DNA of 64,000 bases from Peribacillus butanolivorans (GTDB lineage: Bacteria; Bacillota; Bacilli; Bacillales; DSM-1321). The notes under the pieces were generated by a model. That model did not search any database, was not told the DNA's origin, and worked only from the letters and a program-made list of their open reading frames with translations. Below are positions 1 through 8,564 of this stretch, piece by piece. The first letter of the stretch is position 1, and every line of letters starts with the position of its first letter. Made by a program: the position numbers and the translations under genes. The stretch spans positions 1,052,683-1,116,682 of the forward strand of contig NZ_LGYA01000001.1 of NCBI RefSeq assembly GCF_001273755.1. Direction: 5' to 3'.

Positions 1-550
1 TATTTCACAATAAAAAATGTGTCCAAGATATTCCATGGGATATTATGTGATTCATGTGTATTGACAAAAAAATGAAGTTCTGGTTAAAGCTAATAAACAT
101 GCTTAAAAGCGTGGGATTACTGTTAGAACGGAGCTTATAGATTTGAATAAAGAAAATTGTAACCAAGTGTGACCAGAAAAGGAGAGATAATCTTTATGGT
201 CAACCATTCTATCGTTCACTTACAAAAAACCTCAATACTTAAACTTCCCGTTCTTCTTAAATGAATGCTATCCCCGAAATCGGCAAATTGTGACAAAGGT
301 CGTACTCCCAAACTTCAATCGTAATTCAGTTTCAGCGGTATGCGTGATAATTTGAGCTTTCGTTTCAACAACTTGGCAGTTTCAAGGCGTTCTTGGATTT
401 TTAGTTTTTCGCTCGTTTCTTTTGAATAAGTAGCTGAGGTTTTTCTTGAATAATCATCAGATAATAAATCTGCCTCTTTTTAGTATAGCATGACAAAAGA
501 ATGAACCAAGCTGTCTGAAATTGCATTAAATATATTAACAACGAAAAGAG
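1..550. other. Left-edge non-coding or decayed stretch
   Basis: No gene of normal size is visible. A strong ribosome site (AGGAGAG, near 180) precedes an ATG at 196 that runs only 22 codons to a stop at 262-264. The minus strand has a separate open stretch at 315-479, listed apart. Together these look like remains of older genes, but I cannot name them. The last 70 bases should hold the promoter of the small gene at 560; I do not see a convincing -35/-10 pair. Confidence 0.4.
315..479 (-). pseudogene. Possible gene remnant, C-terminal end only
   Basis: The minus strand is open for 54 codons ending in TGA at 315-317. The translation is rich in Lys, Leu, Ser and Glu, and a basic amphipathic segment near the end contains ETAKLLKRKLKLSR. 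Directly upstream in the same frame is a TAA stop (480-482), and no ATG start with a ribosome site lies between. It therefore reads like the tail of a lost gene rather than a working gene. I do not recognise the family. A chance open frame is also possible at this length. Confidence 0.25.
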
Positions 551-559
551 GTGAATTAT

Positions 560-808
560 ATGTCTGTTATTCCTACTACTGTGGATGTAGTTACGATTCT
601 TTGGGAAAGAACTTCGTTAATACCTTTAACTCAGCAAACAATTGTACAAGCTACAGTGATTGGAAGTGCTGCTCCTTGCGATAACACTTTAAATCCTGGT
701 GATTGTTACATTGCTGCTGTACTTTGTTTACTTGGAAATGGATTTGTACAAGTATTGAACCTTGACTCTGGTCTAACCGGAGTTGCCGTGTTCATCCGTT
801 TACGCTAG
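560..808 (+). CDS. Unknown small hydrophobic protein, 82 aa
   Basis: I do not recognise this protein. The ATG at 560 has a good ribosome site (AAAGAGGTG, ending at 553); an in-frame GTG at 551 overlaps that site and is a worse start. The protein is mostly uncharged, with many Val, Leu, Ile and Thr, three cysteines in the middle (APCDN, GDCY, VLC) and a positive end (IRLR). There is no N-terminal signal peptide and no clear long membrane helix, so it looks more like a small beta-rich or self-assembling protein than a membrane peptide. It stands alone, closed by a strong terminator 16 bases after the stop. Ribosome site, stop and terminator together support a real gene; the function is unknown. 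Confidence 0.7.
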   Translation: MSVIPTTVDVVTILWERTSLIPLTQQTIVQATVIGSAAPCDNTLNPGDCYIAAVLCLLGNGFVQVLNLDSGLTGVAVFIRLR

Positions 809-823
809 GATATTAATTTGGGG

Positions 824-860
824 ACAAAGTATTTTTGATTTAAAATACTTTGTCTTTTTA
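824..860 (+). terminator. Terminator after the 82-aa gene
   Basis: A perfect 12-bp stem (ACAAAGTATTTT with AAAATACTTTGT) and a short loop are followed by CTTTTTAT. It lies 16 bases after the stop at 808. Confidence 0.85.
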
Positions 861-867
861 TATATAC

Positions 868-904
868 ATAAACCCCACCAGTCATTAAGATTGGTGGGGT
901 TTAT
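868..904. terminator. Second hairpin, 13-bp perfect inverted repeat
   Basis: ATAAACCCCACCA (868-880) is exactly repeated in reverse complement at 892-904, with an 11-base loop. The stem ends in GGGGTTTAT, so it could end transcription weakly in either direction. It follows the first terminator by only seven bases. Confidence 0.6.
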
Positions 905-916
905 CCATTTTACTAA

Positions 917-1068
917 TACAGGAATGCTAAGAAGGAAGCGGAACATTATCTTAGTGACTATTCAAATTGACTATTCAAATTACGTTAGACAAGTATAGCC
1001 ACGTGCTTCCTAGTATGCAGAAACATGTGGCTGATGAACTTGATAATTTGTTTCGTAAAGAAATGTGA
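917..1068 (+). pseudogene. Decayed gene fragment with a 13-bp tandem duplication
   Basis: Pieces of one coding sequence appear in three frames: NAKKEAEHYLSDYSN up to 968, then DYSNYVRQV from 969, then SHVLPSMQKHVADELDNLF onward, ending at TGA 1066-1068. The first frame break is caused by an exact tandem copy of GACTATTCAAATT (956-968 and 969-981); the second lies near 996. The charged helical sequence looks protein-like, but I cannot name the family. There is no start codon or ribosome site, so it is a remnant. Confidence 0.4.
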
Positions 1069-1116
1069 CCACTCAAGGTTTTTGACGTTCAAAACCCTTC
1101 TATATCAATGCTCTTC

Positions 1117-2352
1117 TTAAAACGCCCAATCCCCATTACGGAAGACAGGTTCCGAAGAGCCGTCCTGTTTGATTCCTTCAATGTTCATTTTATCAGAACC
1201 AACCATGAAATCTACATGTGCAAGGCTTTCGTTAAGTCCATTTTCTGCAAGCTCTTCTGGACTCATGGTTTTTCCGCCTTCAATACAGAAAGCATAAGAG
1301 CTTCCAATCGCTAAATGGTTAGACGCATTTTCATCAAATAAAGTATTGAAAAATAACACATTTGATTGAGAAATTGGAGAGTTGAAAGGAACAAGTGCTA
1401 CCTCTCCTAGATAGTGGGAGCCTTCATCGGTTTCAACTAATTGTTTTAGAATTTCTTCGCCTTCTTCAGCTTTTACTTCAATGATGCGGCCATCCTTAAA
1501 GGTCACAGAGAAGTTATCAATGATGTTTCCTCCGTAACTAAGCGGTTTGGTACTCGAAACCGTACCGTTTACACCCGTTTTTAATGGAACCGTAAACACT
1601 TCTTCAGTAGGCATGTTAGCCATGAATTCATGCCCCTTTTCGTTAATGCTTCCTGCTCCGACCCAAAGATGTTTGTCAGGTAACTCAATTGTTAAATCTG
1701 TTCCAGGAGCTGTGTAATGCAATTTTTGGTAATGTTTTTCATTTAAATAATTAACTTTTTCATGAAGCGTGTCGTCGTGCTTTTTCCATGCCTCTACAGG
1801 GTCCTTCACATCAACACGAACAGCTTTGAAAATGGCTTCCCACAGTTTATCAATGCGTTTTTCTTCTGCCTCTTCAGGGAACACTTTATCAGCCCAAGCC
1901 TTTGAAGGCACCGCGACTATCGACCAGCTCACTTTATCGGATTGCATATATTGACGCCACTTTTTCAGTGCAGTACCAGATGCCTTTTGGAAGTTTGCAA
2001 TCCTTTCAGGCTCTACACTTTTTAATAAGTCTGGGCTCGAGGAGATGACGGATAGATAAGCAGCACCGTTTTCTGCAAGTTCAATCGTCTCTTTCGCACG
2101 CCACTCAGGATACTCGTTGAACACCTCATCCGGTGCCAACTCGTATTTGGTGCGTCCGACGATATCGTCATTCCAATTAACAATGACATTACGCGCGCCG
2201 TTTTCATAAGCTTTTTTTACAATAATGCGGACAAGATCAGCGCCCTCTAATGTAGTGTTCACCACAAGAGTTTGTCCTTGTTGAATATTGACGCCAACTT
2301 TAACAGCAAGGTCTGCATATTTTTCTAAATTTGTTTGAAATTCACTCATCAT
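1117..2352 (-). CDS. ampS: Aminopeptidase, M29 family (AmpS-like)
   Basis: A cytoplasmic metallo-aminopeptidase that removes N-terminal residues from peptides and works in peptide turnover. At 411 residues it has the normal length for family M29. The residues expected to hold the two metals are visible: Glu in NMPTEE (about 250), Glu317 in GEVALVP, His346 and Tyr353 in ENASNHLAIGSSY, and His379 with Asp381 in AHVDFMVG. The start ATG at 2352 has AAGGAG seven bases upstream; a second ATG follows immediately and either may be used. The gene stands alone, with unrelated sequence on both sides. Identification is firm; the peptide preference is not visible from sequence. Confidence 0.95.
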   Translation of the reverse strand: MMSEFQTNLEKYADLAVKVGVNIQQGQTLVVNTTLEGADLVRIIVKKAYENGARNVIVNWNDDIVGRTKYELAPDEVFNEYPEWRAKETIELAENGAAYLSVISSSPDLLKSVEPERIANFQKASGTALKKWRQYMQSDKVSWSIVAVPSKAWADKVFPEEAEEKRIDKLWEAIFKAVRVDVKDPVEAWKKHDDTLHEKVNYLNEKHYQKLHYTAPGTDLTIELPDKHLWVGAGSINEKGHEFMANMPTEEVFTVPLKTGVNGTVSSTKPLSYGGNIIDNFSVTFKDGRIIEVKAEEGEEILKQLVETDEGSHYLGEVALVPFNSPISQSNVLFFNTLFDENASNHLAIGSSYAFCIEGGKTMSPEELAENGLNESLAHVDFMVGSDKMNIEGIKQDGSSEPVFRNGDWAF

Positions 2353-2751
2353 TTATAAACTCCTTTTCCATTTTCTACATTTATAATTGTACTGATTGTT
2401 TATTAAAAAAGAAACTTTTTACTCCATTGTATAGAAAAAACAGTACGGAATATATTGTAACTCAATAAAGGAGGAGTATATCTTAATTAGGAAGAAGCTG
2501 AATTCAAACCCCAGTGGGTTGGACTCAGCTTCATAAGAATATTAATTACAGCTGGTGATGGAGCTAAAGTTGGCCATTAATCTCCTCAGTGAAATCATAG
2601 GTGAACGTTATGTGGACCATGATATACTGAAAAATTAAGAGCAACTTCATACATAGGAAAAAATGCCTCCTTTTTATAACTATTATTGTAAATAGGTAAA
2701 GACTCTAAAATGATTATCCAAATAAAAATAAAAATGTGTGAACTATAAGAA
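2353..2751. other. Intergenic gap with no clear gene
   Basis: The stretch contains an imperfect inverted repeat (GAAGCTGA at 2494 with TCAGCTTC at 2525) without a T-run, a ribosome-site-like AAAGGAGGAG near 2468 that leads into no frame, and a 26-codon open stretch from ATG 2558 to TAA 2636 without a ribosome site. These may be gene remains. I see no supported gene. Confidence 0.4.
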
Positions 2752-2775
2752 AGAGGGTCCCCTTTGAGACCCTCT
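2752..2775 (-). terminator. Terminator after dhaS
   Basis: AGAGGGTC (2752-2759) pairs exactly with GACCCTCT (2768-2775). Read on the minus strand it follows the dhaS stop by about 20 bases and leads into TTTCTTAT. Confidence 0.75.
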
Positions 2776-2795
2776 CTTTAAAATCACATAAAAAA

Positions 2796-4283
2796 TTACT
2801 TACTTAGATTGACCCAGACGCTTTTTACTTCAGTATAGTTATCAAGTGCATAGGATCCCATTTCACGTCCGATTCCGGATTGTTTGTAACCACCGAATGG
2901 GGAAGCTGCATCAAATGCGTTATAGCAGTTCACCCAAACGGTACCTGCACGAAGTTTTCCTGCCACATAATGAGCATTGGCTAAATCACTTGTCCATAAA
3001 CCGGCAGCTAAACCATATTCACTGGCATTGGCACGGTTAATAACATCGTCTAAATCCTCATAAGGCATTGCTGCAATAACCGGACCGAAAATCTCTTCTT
3101 TGGCAATTGTCATTTCCTCTTCTACACCAGCGAATATAGTAGGTGAAACAAAATAGCCTTCTTCACCCGGTTTACTTCCACCGACAAGGACTTCTGCACC
3201 TTCATTTTTCCCTTTTTCAATATAGCCAAGAACGCGGTTTTGCTGTTCCTGAGAAACAAGCGGTCCAATTTGTGTATTTGGATCTAAGCCTACCCCTTGT
3301 TTAATATTTTTAGCATGGCTAGCCATATCGGCAACAACATTATCATAGTGTTTCTTTTGAATATAAACTCGAGATCCGGCACAACATACCTGGCCTTGGT
3401 TAAACATAACACCATTCAAAGCACCAGGAATAGCTTTCGAGAAATCTGCGTCTGGAAGGATAATGTTTGGTGATTTTCCGCCAAGTTCCAACGTGACACG
3501 TTTCAATGAATAGGAGGCAGAGCGCATGATTAGTTTTCCAACTTCAGTAGAACCGGTAAATGCAATTTTATTGACCTGTGGATGATCGACAAGAGCTTGT
3601 CCAGCTGTTTCACCAAAACCAGGAACGATATTGACGACGCCATCTGGGAAACCAGCCTCAGCGATTAGTTCAGCCAAATAAAGGGCCGATAATGGAGTTT
3701 GCTCAGCAGGTTTTAGAATAACTGTACAACCTGTAGCAAGTGCTGCACCGAGTTTCCACATCGCCATTAGGAGTGGGAAGTTCCAAGGGATGATTTGACC
3801 TACCACACCTACAGCTTCGTGTTTTGTGTAGTTAAAGTAATTTCCGCTTACCGGAATAGTTTGTCCAACAATCTTAGTCGACCAGCCGGCAAAATATCTC
3901 ATATGTTCAATGGCTAATGGAATATCAGCATTGGTTGTTTCACTGATGGGTTTCCCGTTATCCAATGTTTCTAACTGCGCAAGCTCTGTTTTATTTTCTT
4001 CCATTAAATCTGCTAGTTTATACATTAGCCTACTGCGGGCGGCTGCGCTCATCTTTGACCAAGGACCTTCATCGAATGCTTTGCGTGCTGCTTTAACGGC
4101 TAAGTCAATATCTTCTTTATCTGCTTCAAATATATCGGCAAGTTTTTGTCCTGTGGCAGGATTTGGAGTGGAGAAGGTTTTCTTTGAAATACTTTCTACA
4201 AATTGACCATTAATAAAAAGCTTTTTAGGTCCTGTTAAAAATTTTTGCAACTTTCCACTTACCTCTAACGTTAGATTTGTCAT
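2796..4283 (-). CDS. dhaS: NAD-dependent aldehyde dehydrogenase, DhaS type
   Basis: Oxidises aldehydes to carboxylic acids with NAD(P). The 495-residue length and the sequence across its whole length match the B. subtilis DhaS group as I recall it, including the N-terminal extension before the fold begins (KLFINGQFV). Visible active-site parts are the IPWNFP segment (about 165-170), the catalytic Glu266 in LELGGKSPN, and the catalytic Cys300 in GQVCCAGSR; the FGGYKQSG motif lies near the C-terminus. The start ATG at 4283 has GGAGGG upstream. The gene is alone and closed by its own terminator. A catabolite-repression-like site lies upstream. The physiological aldehyde cannot be read from the sequence. 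Confidence 0.93.
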   Translation of the reverse strand: MTNLTLEVSGKLQKFLTGPKKLFINGQFVESISKKTFSTPNPATGQKLADIFEADKEDIDLAVKAARKAFDEGPWSKMSAAARSRLMYKLADLMEENKTELAQLETLDNGKPISETTNADIPLAIEHMRYFAGWSTKIVGQTIPVSGNYFNYTKHEAVGVVGQIIPWNFPLLMAMWKLGAALATGCTVILKPAEQTPLSALYLAELIAEAGFPDGVVNIVPGFGETAGQALVDHPQVNKIAFTGSTEVGKLIMRSASYSLKRVTLELGGKSPNIILPDADFSKAIPGALNGVMFNQGQVCCAGSRVYIQKKHYDNVVADMASHAKNIKQGVGLDPNTQIGPLVSQEQQNRVLGYIEKGKNEGAEVLVGGSKPGEEGYFVSPTIFAGVEEEMTIAKEEIFGPVIAAMPYEDLDDVINRANASEYGLAAGLWTSDLANAHYVAGKLRAGTVWVNCYNAFDAASPFGGYKQSGIGREMGSYALDNYTEVKSVWVNLSK

Positions 4284-4333
4284 AATTACCCTCCTGAATA
4301 TAATCGTTTAATTGGGCAAAACATGCTGACTTA

Positions 4334-4349
4334 TTGATAACGCTTTGAT
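4334..4349 (-). promoter_or_regulatory. Candidate cre (CcpA) site upstream of dhaS
   Basis: On the minus strand the bases read ATCAAAGCGTTATCAA, which fits the CcpA consensus WTGNAARCGNWWWCAW with one mismatch at the third base. It lies about 50 bases before the dhaS start, where the promoter should be. This suggests carbon catabolite control, but it is only a motif match. Confidence 0.4.
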
Positions 4350-4478
4350 TTATGCCAATTTTTATCATAAATGAAAAAAATAGAATATTCAATCATTATT
4401 ATTCGACATAATAATTATCTCAATGAACGACTAGTTAAGAGTGTTTCTTCTTAATTTCACAAAAAAATATGGTTTTTT

Positions 4479-4488
4479 TGTCATGACA
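4479..4488. promoter_or_regulatory. Candidate operator upstream of niaP
   Basis: TGTCATGACA is a perfect 10-base palindrome about 94 bases before the niaP start. The core resembles the TGTC-TGACA pattern that I recall for the niacin-responsive repressor NiaR (YrxA). The link to NiaR is inference from this resemblance plus the identity of the downstream gene. Confidence 0.35.
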
Positions 4489-4581
4489 TCTGTAAATACT
4501 ATGGCGAAAATGATATTTAATAGTTAAAATTAAGAAGGGATAAAATAAATAGAAGTTCTAAAGTTTTTCAGGAGGATTCAT

Positions 4582-5787
4582 ATGGGAAATAATGCGAAAA
4601 TTATATCGCAACGTAAATTACTTGGTGTAGCGGGTCTCGGATGGATGTTTGATGCACTTGATGTGGGTATGCTTTCTTTCATTATTGTTGCGTTGAAACA
4701 GGAATGGAACTTAACCAGTGAACAGGTTGGGTGGATTGGCAGTATTAACTCTATTGGTATGGCTGTGGGGGCTGTTTTTTTTGGTGCAATGGCAGATAGG
4801 GTTGGACGAAAGAACGTCTTTATTATTACATTATTATTATTTTCTATTGCTAGCGGTTTGTCTGCAGCAGTCAGTACACTTAGTTTGTTCTTGATTTTGC
4901 GATTTTTGATTGGAATGGGGCTCGGAGGAGAACTTCCAGTTGCCTCGACACTTGTCTCTGAAAGTGTTGAAGCGAGTAAAAGGGGACAAGTTGTCGTGCT
5001 TCTTGAAAGTTTTTGGGCTGTTGGATGGATATTGGCAGCACTTATATCTTTTTTCATCATTCCGGCATATGGCTGGCGCGTTGCATTATTATTAAGTGCT
5101 GTTCCAGCTTTATACGCGCTTTATCTGCGTTTGAAACTACCAGATTCACCTAAGTATACGGAACTGGAAAAGAAGCAGAGGCCATCCGTACTCAATAATA
5201 TGAAAAGCGTTTGGAAAAAGGAATATTCACGTCAGACCCTAGTGTTGTGGATTCTATGGTTTTGCGTGGTCTTTTCTTATTATGGAATGTTTTTATGGCT
5301 GCCAAGCGTCATGGTCTTAAAAGGCTTCAGTATGATTCAAAGTTTTGAATATGTCTTGATTATGACGCTAGCTCAGCTTCCAGGATACTTTTCAGCTGCA
5401 TGGTTGATTGAGAAGATAGGACGTAAATTCGTTTTGATCACATACTTAATTGGAACGGCTGTCAGTGCATTTTTCTTTGGTTCAGCAGAAGAGTTATCAC
5501 TCTTAATCGTATCTGGGATGTTCCTATCATTCTTCAATTTAGGTGCATGGGGTGCGCTCTATGCGTATACTCCAGAACAGTATCCAACGGTAGTTCGAGG
5601 TACAGGTACTGGTTTAGCTGCTGGAATTGGTCGAATTGGCGGTGTCTTGGGACCATTGCTTGTCGGTTATTTAGTTGCTGCAGGTACACCAATTTCAACA
5701 ATTTTCACTATATTTACAATTGCTATTTTAGTGGGGGCAGTTGTCGTAGCTTTTGGAAAAGAGACAAAGAATACTGTTTTGACATAA
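4582..5787 (+). CDS. niaP: Niacin transporter NiaP, MFS family
   Basis: A 401-residue major-facilitator membrane protein with about 12 hydrophobic segments. It closely follows B. subtilis NiaP (YceI), which imports nicotinic acid for NAD synthesis. Near-identical blocks include QRKLLGVAGLGW at the start, the MFS signature ADRVGRKNVF, GMGLGGELPVAS, FSYYGMFLWLPSVM and LGAWGALYAYTPEQYP. The start ATG at 4582 has AGGAGG at the right distance. The gene is alone between a candidate operator and a long palindromic terminator. Related MFS proteins carry other aromatic acids, so the substrate rests on close resemblance to NiaP rather than on any single residue. Confidence 0.88.
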   Translation: MGNNAKIISQRKLLGVAGLGWMFDALDVGMLSFIIVALKQEWNLTSEQVGWIGSINSIGMAVGAVFFGAMADRVGRKNVFIITLLLFSIASGLSAAVSTLSLFLILRFLIGMGLGGELPVASTLVSESVEASKRGQVVVLLESFWAVGWILAALISFFIIPAYGWRVALLLSAVPALYALYLRLKLPDSPKYTELEKKQRPSVLNNMKSVWKKEYSRQTLVLWILWFCVVFSYYGMFLWLPSVMVLKGFSMIQSFEYVLIMTLAQLPGYFSAAWLIEKIGRKFVLITYLIGTAVSAFFFGSAEELSLLIVSGMFLSFFNLGAWGALYAYTPEQYPTVVRGTGTGLAAGIGRIGGVLGPLLVGYLVAAGTPISTIFTIFTIAILVGAVVVAFGKETKNTVLT

Positions 5788-5791
5788 CATA

Positions 5792-5823
5792 AAAGAGGGG
5801 GACTAAATTTAGTCCCCCTCTTT
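5792..5823. terminator. Shared terminator of niaP and thiE
   Basis: A perfect 32-base palindrome, AAAGAGGGGGACTAAA and its reverse complement, with a T-run on each side. It serves both converging genes. Confidence 0.92.
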
Positions 5824-5827
5824 TTTA

Positions 5828-6460
5828 TTACTTAAAGTCTTTTATTATGCTTAAAAGGAATTCAGCGGCACTCTGTGGACTATTTGCATTCATGATTGCG
5901 GAAACTACCGCTGTACCAGATACTCCACTTTCTGAAAGAGATGAGATGTTTTCGGCGGTAATACCTCCGATAGCTACTGCAGGAATCGATATACTGCGGC
6001 AAATTTTCTCAAGTTCCCCGTTTGCCATTAAGGTTGCATCTTGCTTTGTTTTCGTAGGGAAAATAGAACCAACACCGATATAGTCCGCTCCATTTTGTTC
6101 GGCTTCGATTGCTTCTTCTAGAGTTGAGACTGATACACCGATAATCATATTGTCAGGCACTAGTTGTTTGATGATTGGAAGTGGAAGGTCATCCTGTCCG
6201 ATATGAACTCCGTCTGCTCCAACAGCAAGTGCTATATCTACCCGGTCATTAATGATCAGCGGAATAGAAAGTTCGTGTAGTAACTGTTTTAATGCAGAAG
6301 CTTTTTTATAAAAGGAGAGGGAGGAATTGTTTTTCTCTCTTAGTTGTACGATCGAGACTCCTCCAGAAACCGCCTCTGCTATGATTTTGGTCAAATCTTC
6401 TATTGCTATGGACTCTTCTGTCACTAAATATAGGCTTAAATCAATTTGAGACTTCTTCAT
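5828..6460 (-). CDS. thiE: Thiamine-phosphate synthase
   Basis: Joins HMP pyrophosphate and thiazole phosphate to thiamine phosphate in the cytoplasm; this is the coupling step of the pathway. The 210-residue protein is a normal-length TIM barrel. Visible motifs are VQLREK (38-43, pyrophosphate binding), NDR (71-73), GADGVHIGQDD (81-91), the GVGSIFPTKTK loop and AIGGI (163-167). The ATG at 6460 has GAGGTGA upstream and overlaps the end of thiM by 20 bases. It is the last gene of the tenA-thiW-thiD-thiM-thiE operon and so sits under the two TPP riboswitches upstream of tenA. Confidence 0.96.
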   Translation of the reverse strand: MKKSQIDLSLYLVTEESIAIEDLTKIIAEAVSGGVSIVQLREKNNSSLSFYKKASALKQLLHELSIPLIINDRVDIALAVGADGVHIGQDDLPLPIIKQLVPDNMIIGVSVSTLEEAIEAEQNGADYIGVGSIFPTKTKQDATLMANGELEKICRSISIPAVAIGGITAENISSLSESGVSGTAVVSAIMNANSPQSAAEFLLSIIKDFK

Positions 6461-7256
6461 ATAATTTCACCTCATTTATCCAAATTTCCTTATCTATTCT
6501 TGATATCGCATCGATTAATCGCACACGAAACGTTCCAGTTCCTTCATCTTTTTGAAGTTTTGCAGCAGCAAGTTCCCCGGAGATGCTCATCGTTGAGATC
6601 CCGGCAACTGCCGCAGCATAGAAATTGTCTGTGACTCCGGAAAAGGTTCCGATAAGAGCAGTAGCCATGCAGCCAGTACCTGTAACACTCGTTAATAGAG
6701 GATTCCCATTATCGATAATGGACGTATTTTTACCATCGCTAACAGCATCTTTGGCGCCACTCACTACGACGACACTATTCAATTTATTAGCCGCACGTGC
6801 TGCCAGTTCTGCATTGCTAATTGCAAGTTCACCTGAATCCACTCCACGTGTAACGATATCCCCACCCATTAACCGATGGATTTCACTCGCATTTCCGCGG
6901 ATGATTTGGAAGGTAACTTTCTTCAGGAGCTCTGCCACTTGTTCTGTACGATAGGAAGTGGCACCAACTCCCACTGGGTCTAAAATAACTGGGATATTCA
7001 GGGAATTTGCCGTCTTACCGGCAATCTCCATTGCTTCTAAGGCTTTATCATCAATCGTACCGAAGTTCAGGACTAGAGCATCAGCCAACTTGACCATTTC
7101 CTCGACTTCTCTTGGGCTAGATGTCATAACAGGTGAACCACCGATGGCAAGAGTGGCATTGGCACAGTCATTGACCGTAACAAAGTTAGTAATTTGGTGA
7201 ACGAGCGGTTTACTTTCTCTTACCTGAAAGAATAAGTCTGAAACGGAAACATTCAT
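6441..7256 (-). CDS. thiM: Hydroxyethylthiazole kinase
   Basis: Phosphorylates the thiazole alcohol (THZ) so that salvaged thiazole can enter thiamine synthesis. The 271-residue ribokinase-like protein has the substrate region ITNFVTVNDCAN near the start, ILDPVGVGAT in the middle, RGNASEI, and the active-site loop GTGCMATA with its cysteine. It overlaps thiD by four bases (ATGA) and thiE by 20 bases, so the three are translationally coupled. With ThiD and ThiE it completes the salvage route; no de novo thiazole or HMP genes (thiC, thiG, thiO) lie in this operon. Confidence 0.96.
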   Translation of the reverse strand: MNVSVSDLFFQVRESKPLVHQITNFVTVNDCANATLAIGGSPVMTSSPREVEEMVKLADALVLNFGTIDDKALEAMEIAGKTANSLNIPVILDPVGVGATSYRTEQVAELLKKVTFQIIRGNASEIHRLMGGDIVTRGVDSGELAISNAELAARAANKLNSVVVVSGAKDAVSDGKNTSIIDNGNPLLTSVTGTGCMATALIGTFSGVTDNFYAAAVAGISTMSISGELAAAKLQKDEGTGTFRVRLIDAISRIDKEIWINEVKLYEEVSN

Positions 7257-8059
7257 ATTAAATCACTCCTTTCTTCTTTTGAAAATGAATAAAAATGATG
7301 GACGGGTCCGTGCCCCTTACCGAGTGAAAAGCTATTACGTATGGCTTCAGAAATATATGTCTTGGCTTGTTCAATGGACTGTCTTAAAGGAAGTCCGTTT
7401 GCCAGATTGGATGTAATGGCGGATGATAGAGTACAGCCTGTCCCATGGGTGTTTTTTGTATGAATGCGTTCTCCTTTAATCCAGAAAAAGTCAGTTCCGT
7501 CATAAAAAAGATCATTTGGATTCCCTGCTGAATGGCCTCCTTTAAGTAAAACCGCTTTTGCGCCAAGTTCTTTAATTGATATACAAGCCTCGTAAAAATC
7601 TTGCTTCGTTCGAATCGACAAGCCAGTAAGGACTTCGGCTTCGGGTACATTCGGAGTTACAAGTGTTGCAAGCGGCAGCAATTCTGTTTTTAAAGCAGAG
7701 ACAGCTTTTTCATCGAGCAAATGATGGCCGCTTTTGGAAATCATGACAGGATCAAGGATAACGATTGCGGGTAAGAAGGTATTTAGAGACGCGGCGACTG
7801 TTTCAACGATTTCTTTTGATCCAAGCATACCTATTTTTACTGCATCGACGTGTATATCTTCAAAAATAGCTGCAATTTGATCCGTGATGATTCCTGTATC
7901 TATAGCTTGAACTGAACGTACCTCCATTGTATTTTGTGCCGTTACAGCTGTAATGACAGACATTCCAAAAACCCCATGTGCAGAAAATGTTTTTAAATCG
8001 GCTTGTATTCCAGCACCGCCCCCTGAGTCAGAGCCTGCGATGGTTAACGCTGTTTTCAT
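7253..8059 (-). CDS. thiD: HMP / HMP-phosphate kinase
   Basis: Adds two phosphates in turn to hydroxymethylpyrimidine to give HMP pyrophosphate. The 268-residue protein opens with the typical [19 protein letters not shown] and has [22 protein letters not shown] and the catalytic loop [10 protein letters not shown]. The ATG at 8059 lies inside the 3' end of thiW (32-base overlap) and has GAAGGGG upstream. Bacilli also carry a ThiD-like pyridoxine kinase (PdxK), but the thiamin operon setting and the loop sequence support ThiD here. Confidence 0.95.
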   Translation of the reverse strand: MKTALTIAGSDSGGGAGIQADLKTFSAHGVFGMSVITAVTAQNTMEVRSVQAIDTGIITDQIAAIFEDIHVDAVKIGMLGSKEIVETVAASLNTFLPAIVILDPVMISKSGHHLLDEKAVSALKTELLPLATLVTPNVPEAEVLTGLSIRTKQDFYEACISIKELGAKAVLLKGGHSAGNPNDLFYDGTDFFWIKGERIHTKNTHGTGCTLSSAITSNLANGLPLRQSIEQAKTYISEAIRNSFSLGKGHGPVHHFYSFSKEERSDLI

Positions 8060-8555
8060 AAAAAAACCCCTTCATATAATTATTTTTTAAAAGTATTTTC
8101 AGTAAAATGAAAGCTAAAATGGCACCTGCGAATGAACTAAGCATAAAAGCTGGTAAAAAACCAAAAATAGCTGCTTTTTCTCCCAATAGGAGGACAGCAA
8201 GTGGATAACAAGCTAGGGATCCAAGAATGCCGGTCCCTATCACTTCCCCTAAACAAGCGAATTTCAAGCTTTGTGTTTTTCGATAAAGGACAGCAGCCAA
8301 TAGTGCACCGATCATGCTGCCCGGAAAGGCGAAAATTGAACCTGTACCAGACATGTTTCTAATGATGGAAACTAAAAAAGCTTGTGTTACCGCATAAGCC
8401 GGTCCCAATAAAACGGCTGTCATGACATTTGCCAGATGCTGAATCGGAAAGATTTTTGCAAATCCAGCCGGGATGAAAATGAATGAACTAGTTATGGTAG
8501 TAATGGCCGTGATCATGGCAGTCAACGTCATTTTCTTGATTGGATTCATCATCAT
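8028..8555 (-). CDS. thiW: Thiamin-precursor transporter subunit ThiW (ECF S-component)
   Basis: A 175-residue integral membrane protein with about five or six hydrophobic stretches. It matches ThiW, the substrate-binding component of an energy-coupling-factor transporter predicted to import thiazole or another thiamin precursor. The N-terminal half carries the family-like [16 protein letters not shown] and [12 protein letters not shown]. It would share the common EcfA/A'/T module, which is not encoded here. ATG codons are repeated three times at 8555-8547, with AGGATG upstream. It follows tenA by nine bases and overlaps thiD. The family is well supported; the exact substrate is not proven. 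Confidence 0.88.
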   Translation of the reverse strand: MMMNPIKKMTLTAMITAITTITSSFIFIPAGFAKIFPIQHLANVMTAVLLGPAYAVTQAFLVSIIRNMSGTGSIFAFPGSMIGALLAAVLYRKTQSLKFACLGEVIGTGILGSLACYPLAVLLLGEKAAIFGFLPAFMLSSFAGAILAFILLKILLKNNYMKGFFYENSVNHRRL

Positions 8556-8564
8556 GACAACATC

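Noticed and set aside
7384-7650. Minus-strand open frame of 88 codons inside thiD
   Set aside because: It lies wholly inside thiD in another frame with no ribosome site; thiD is fully conserved.
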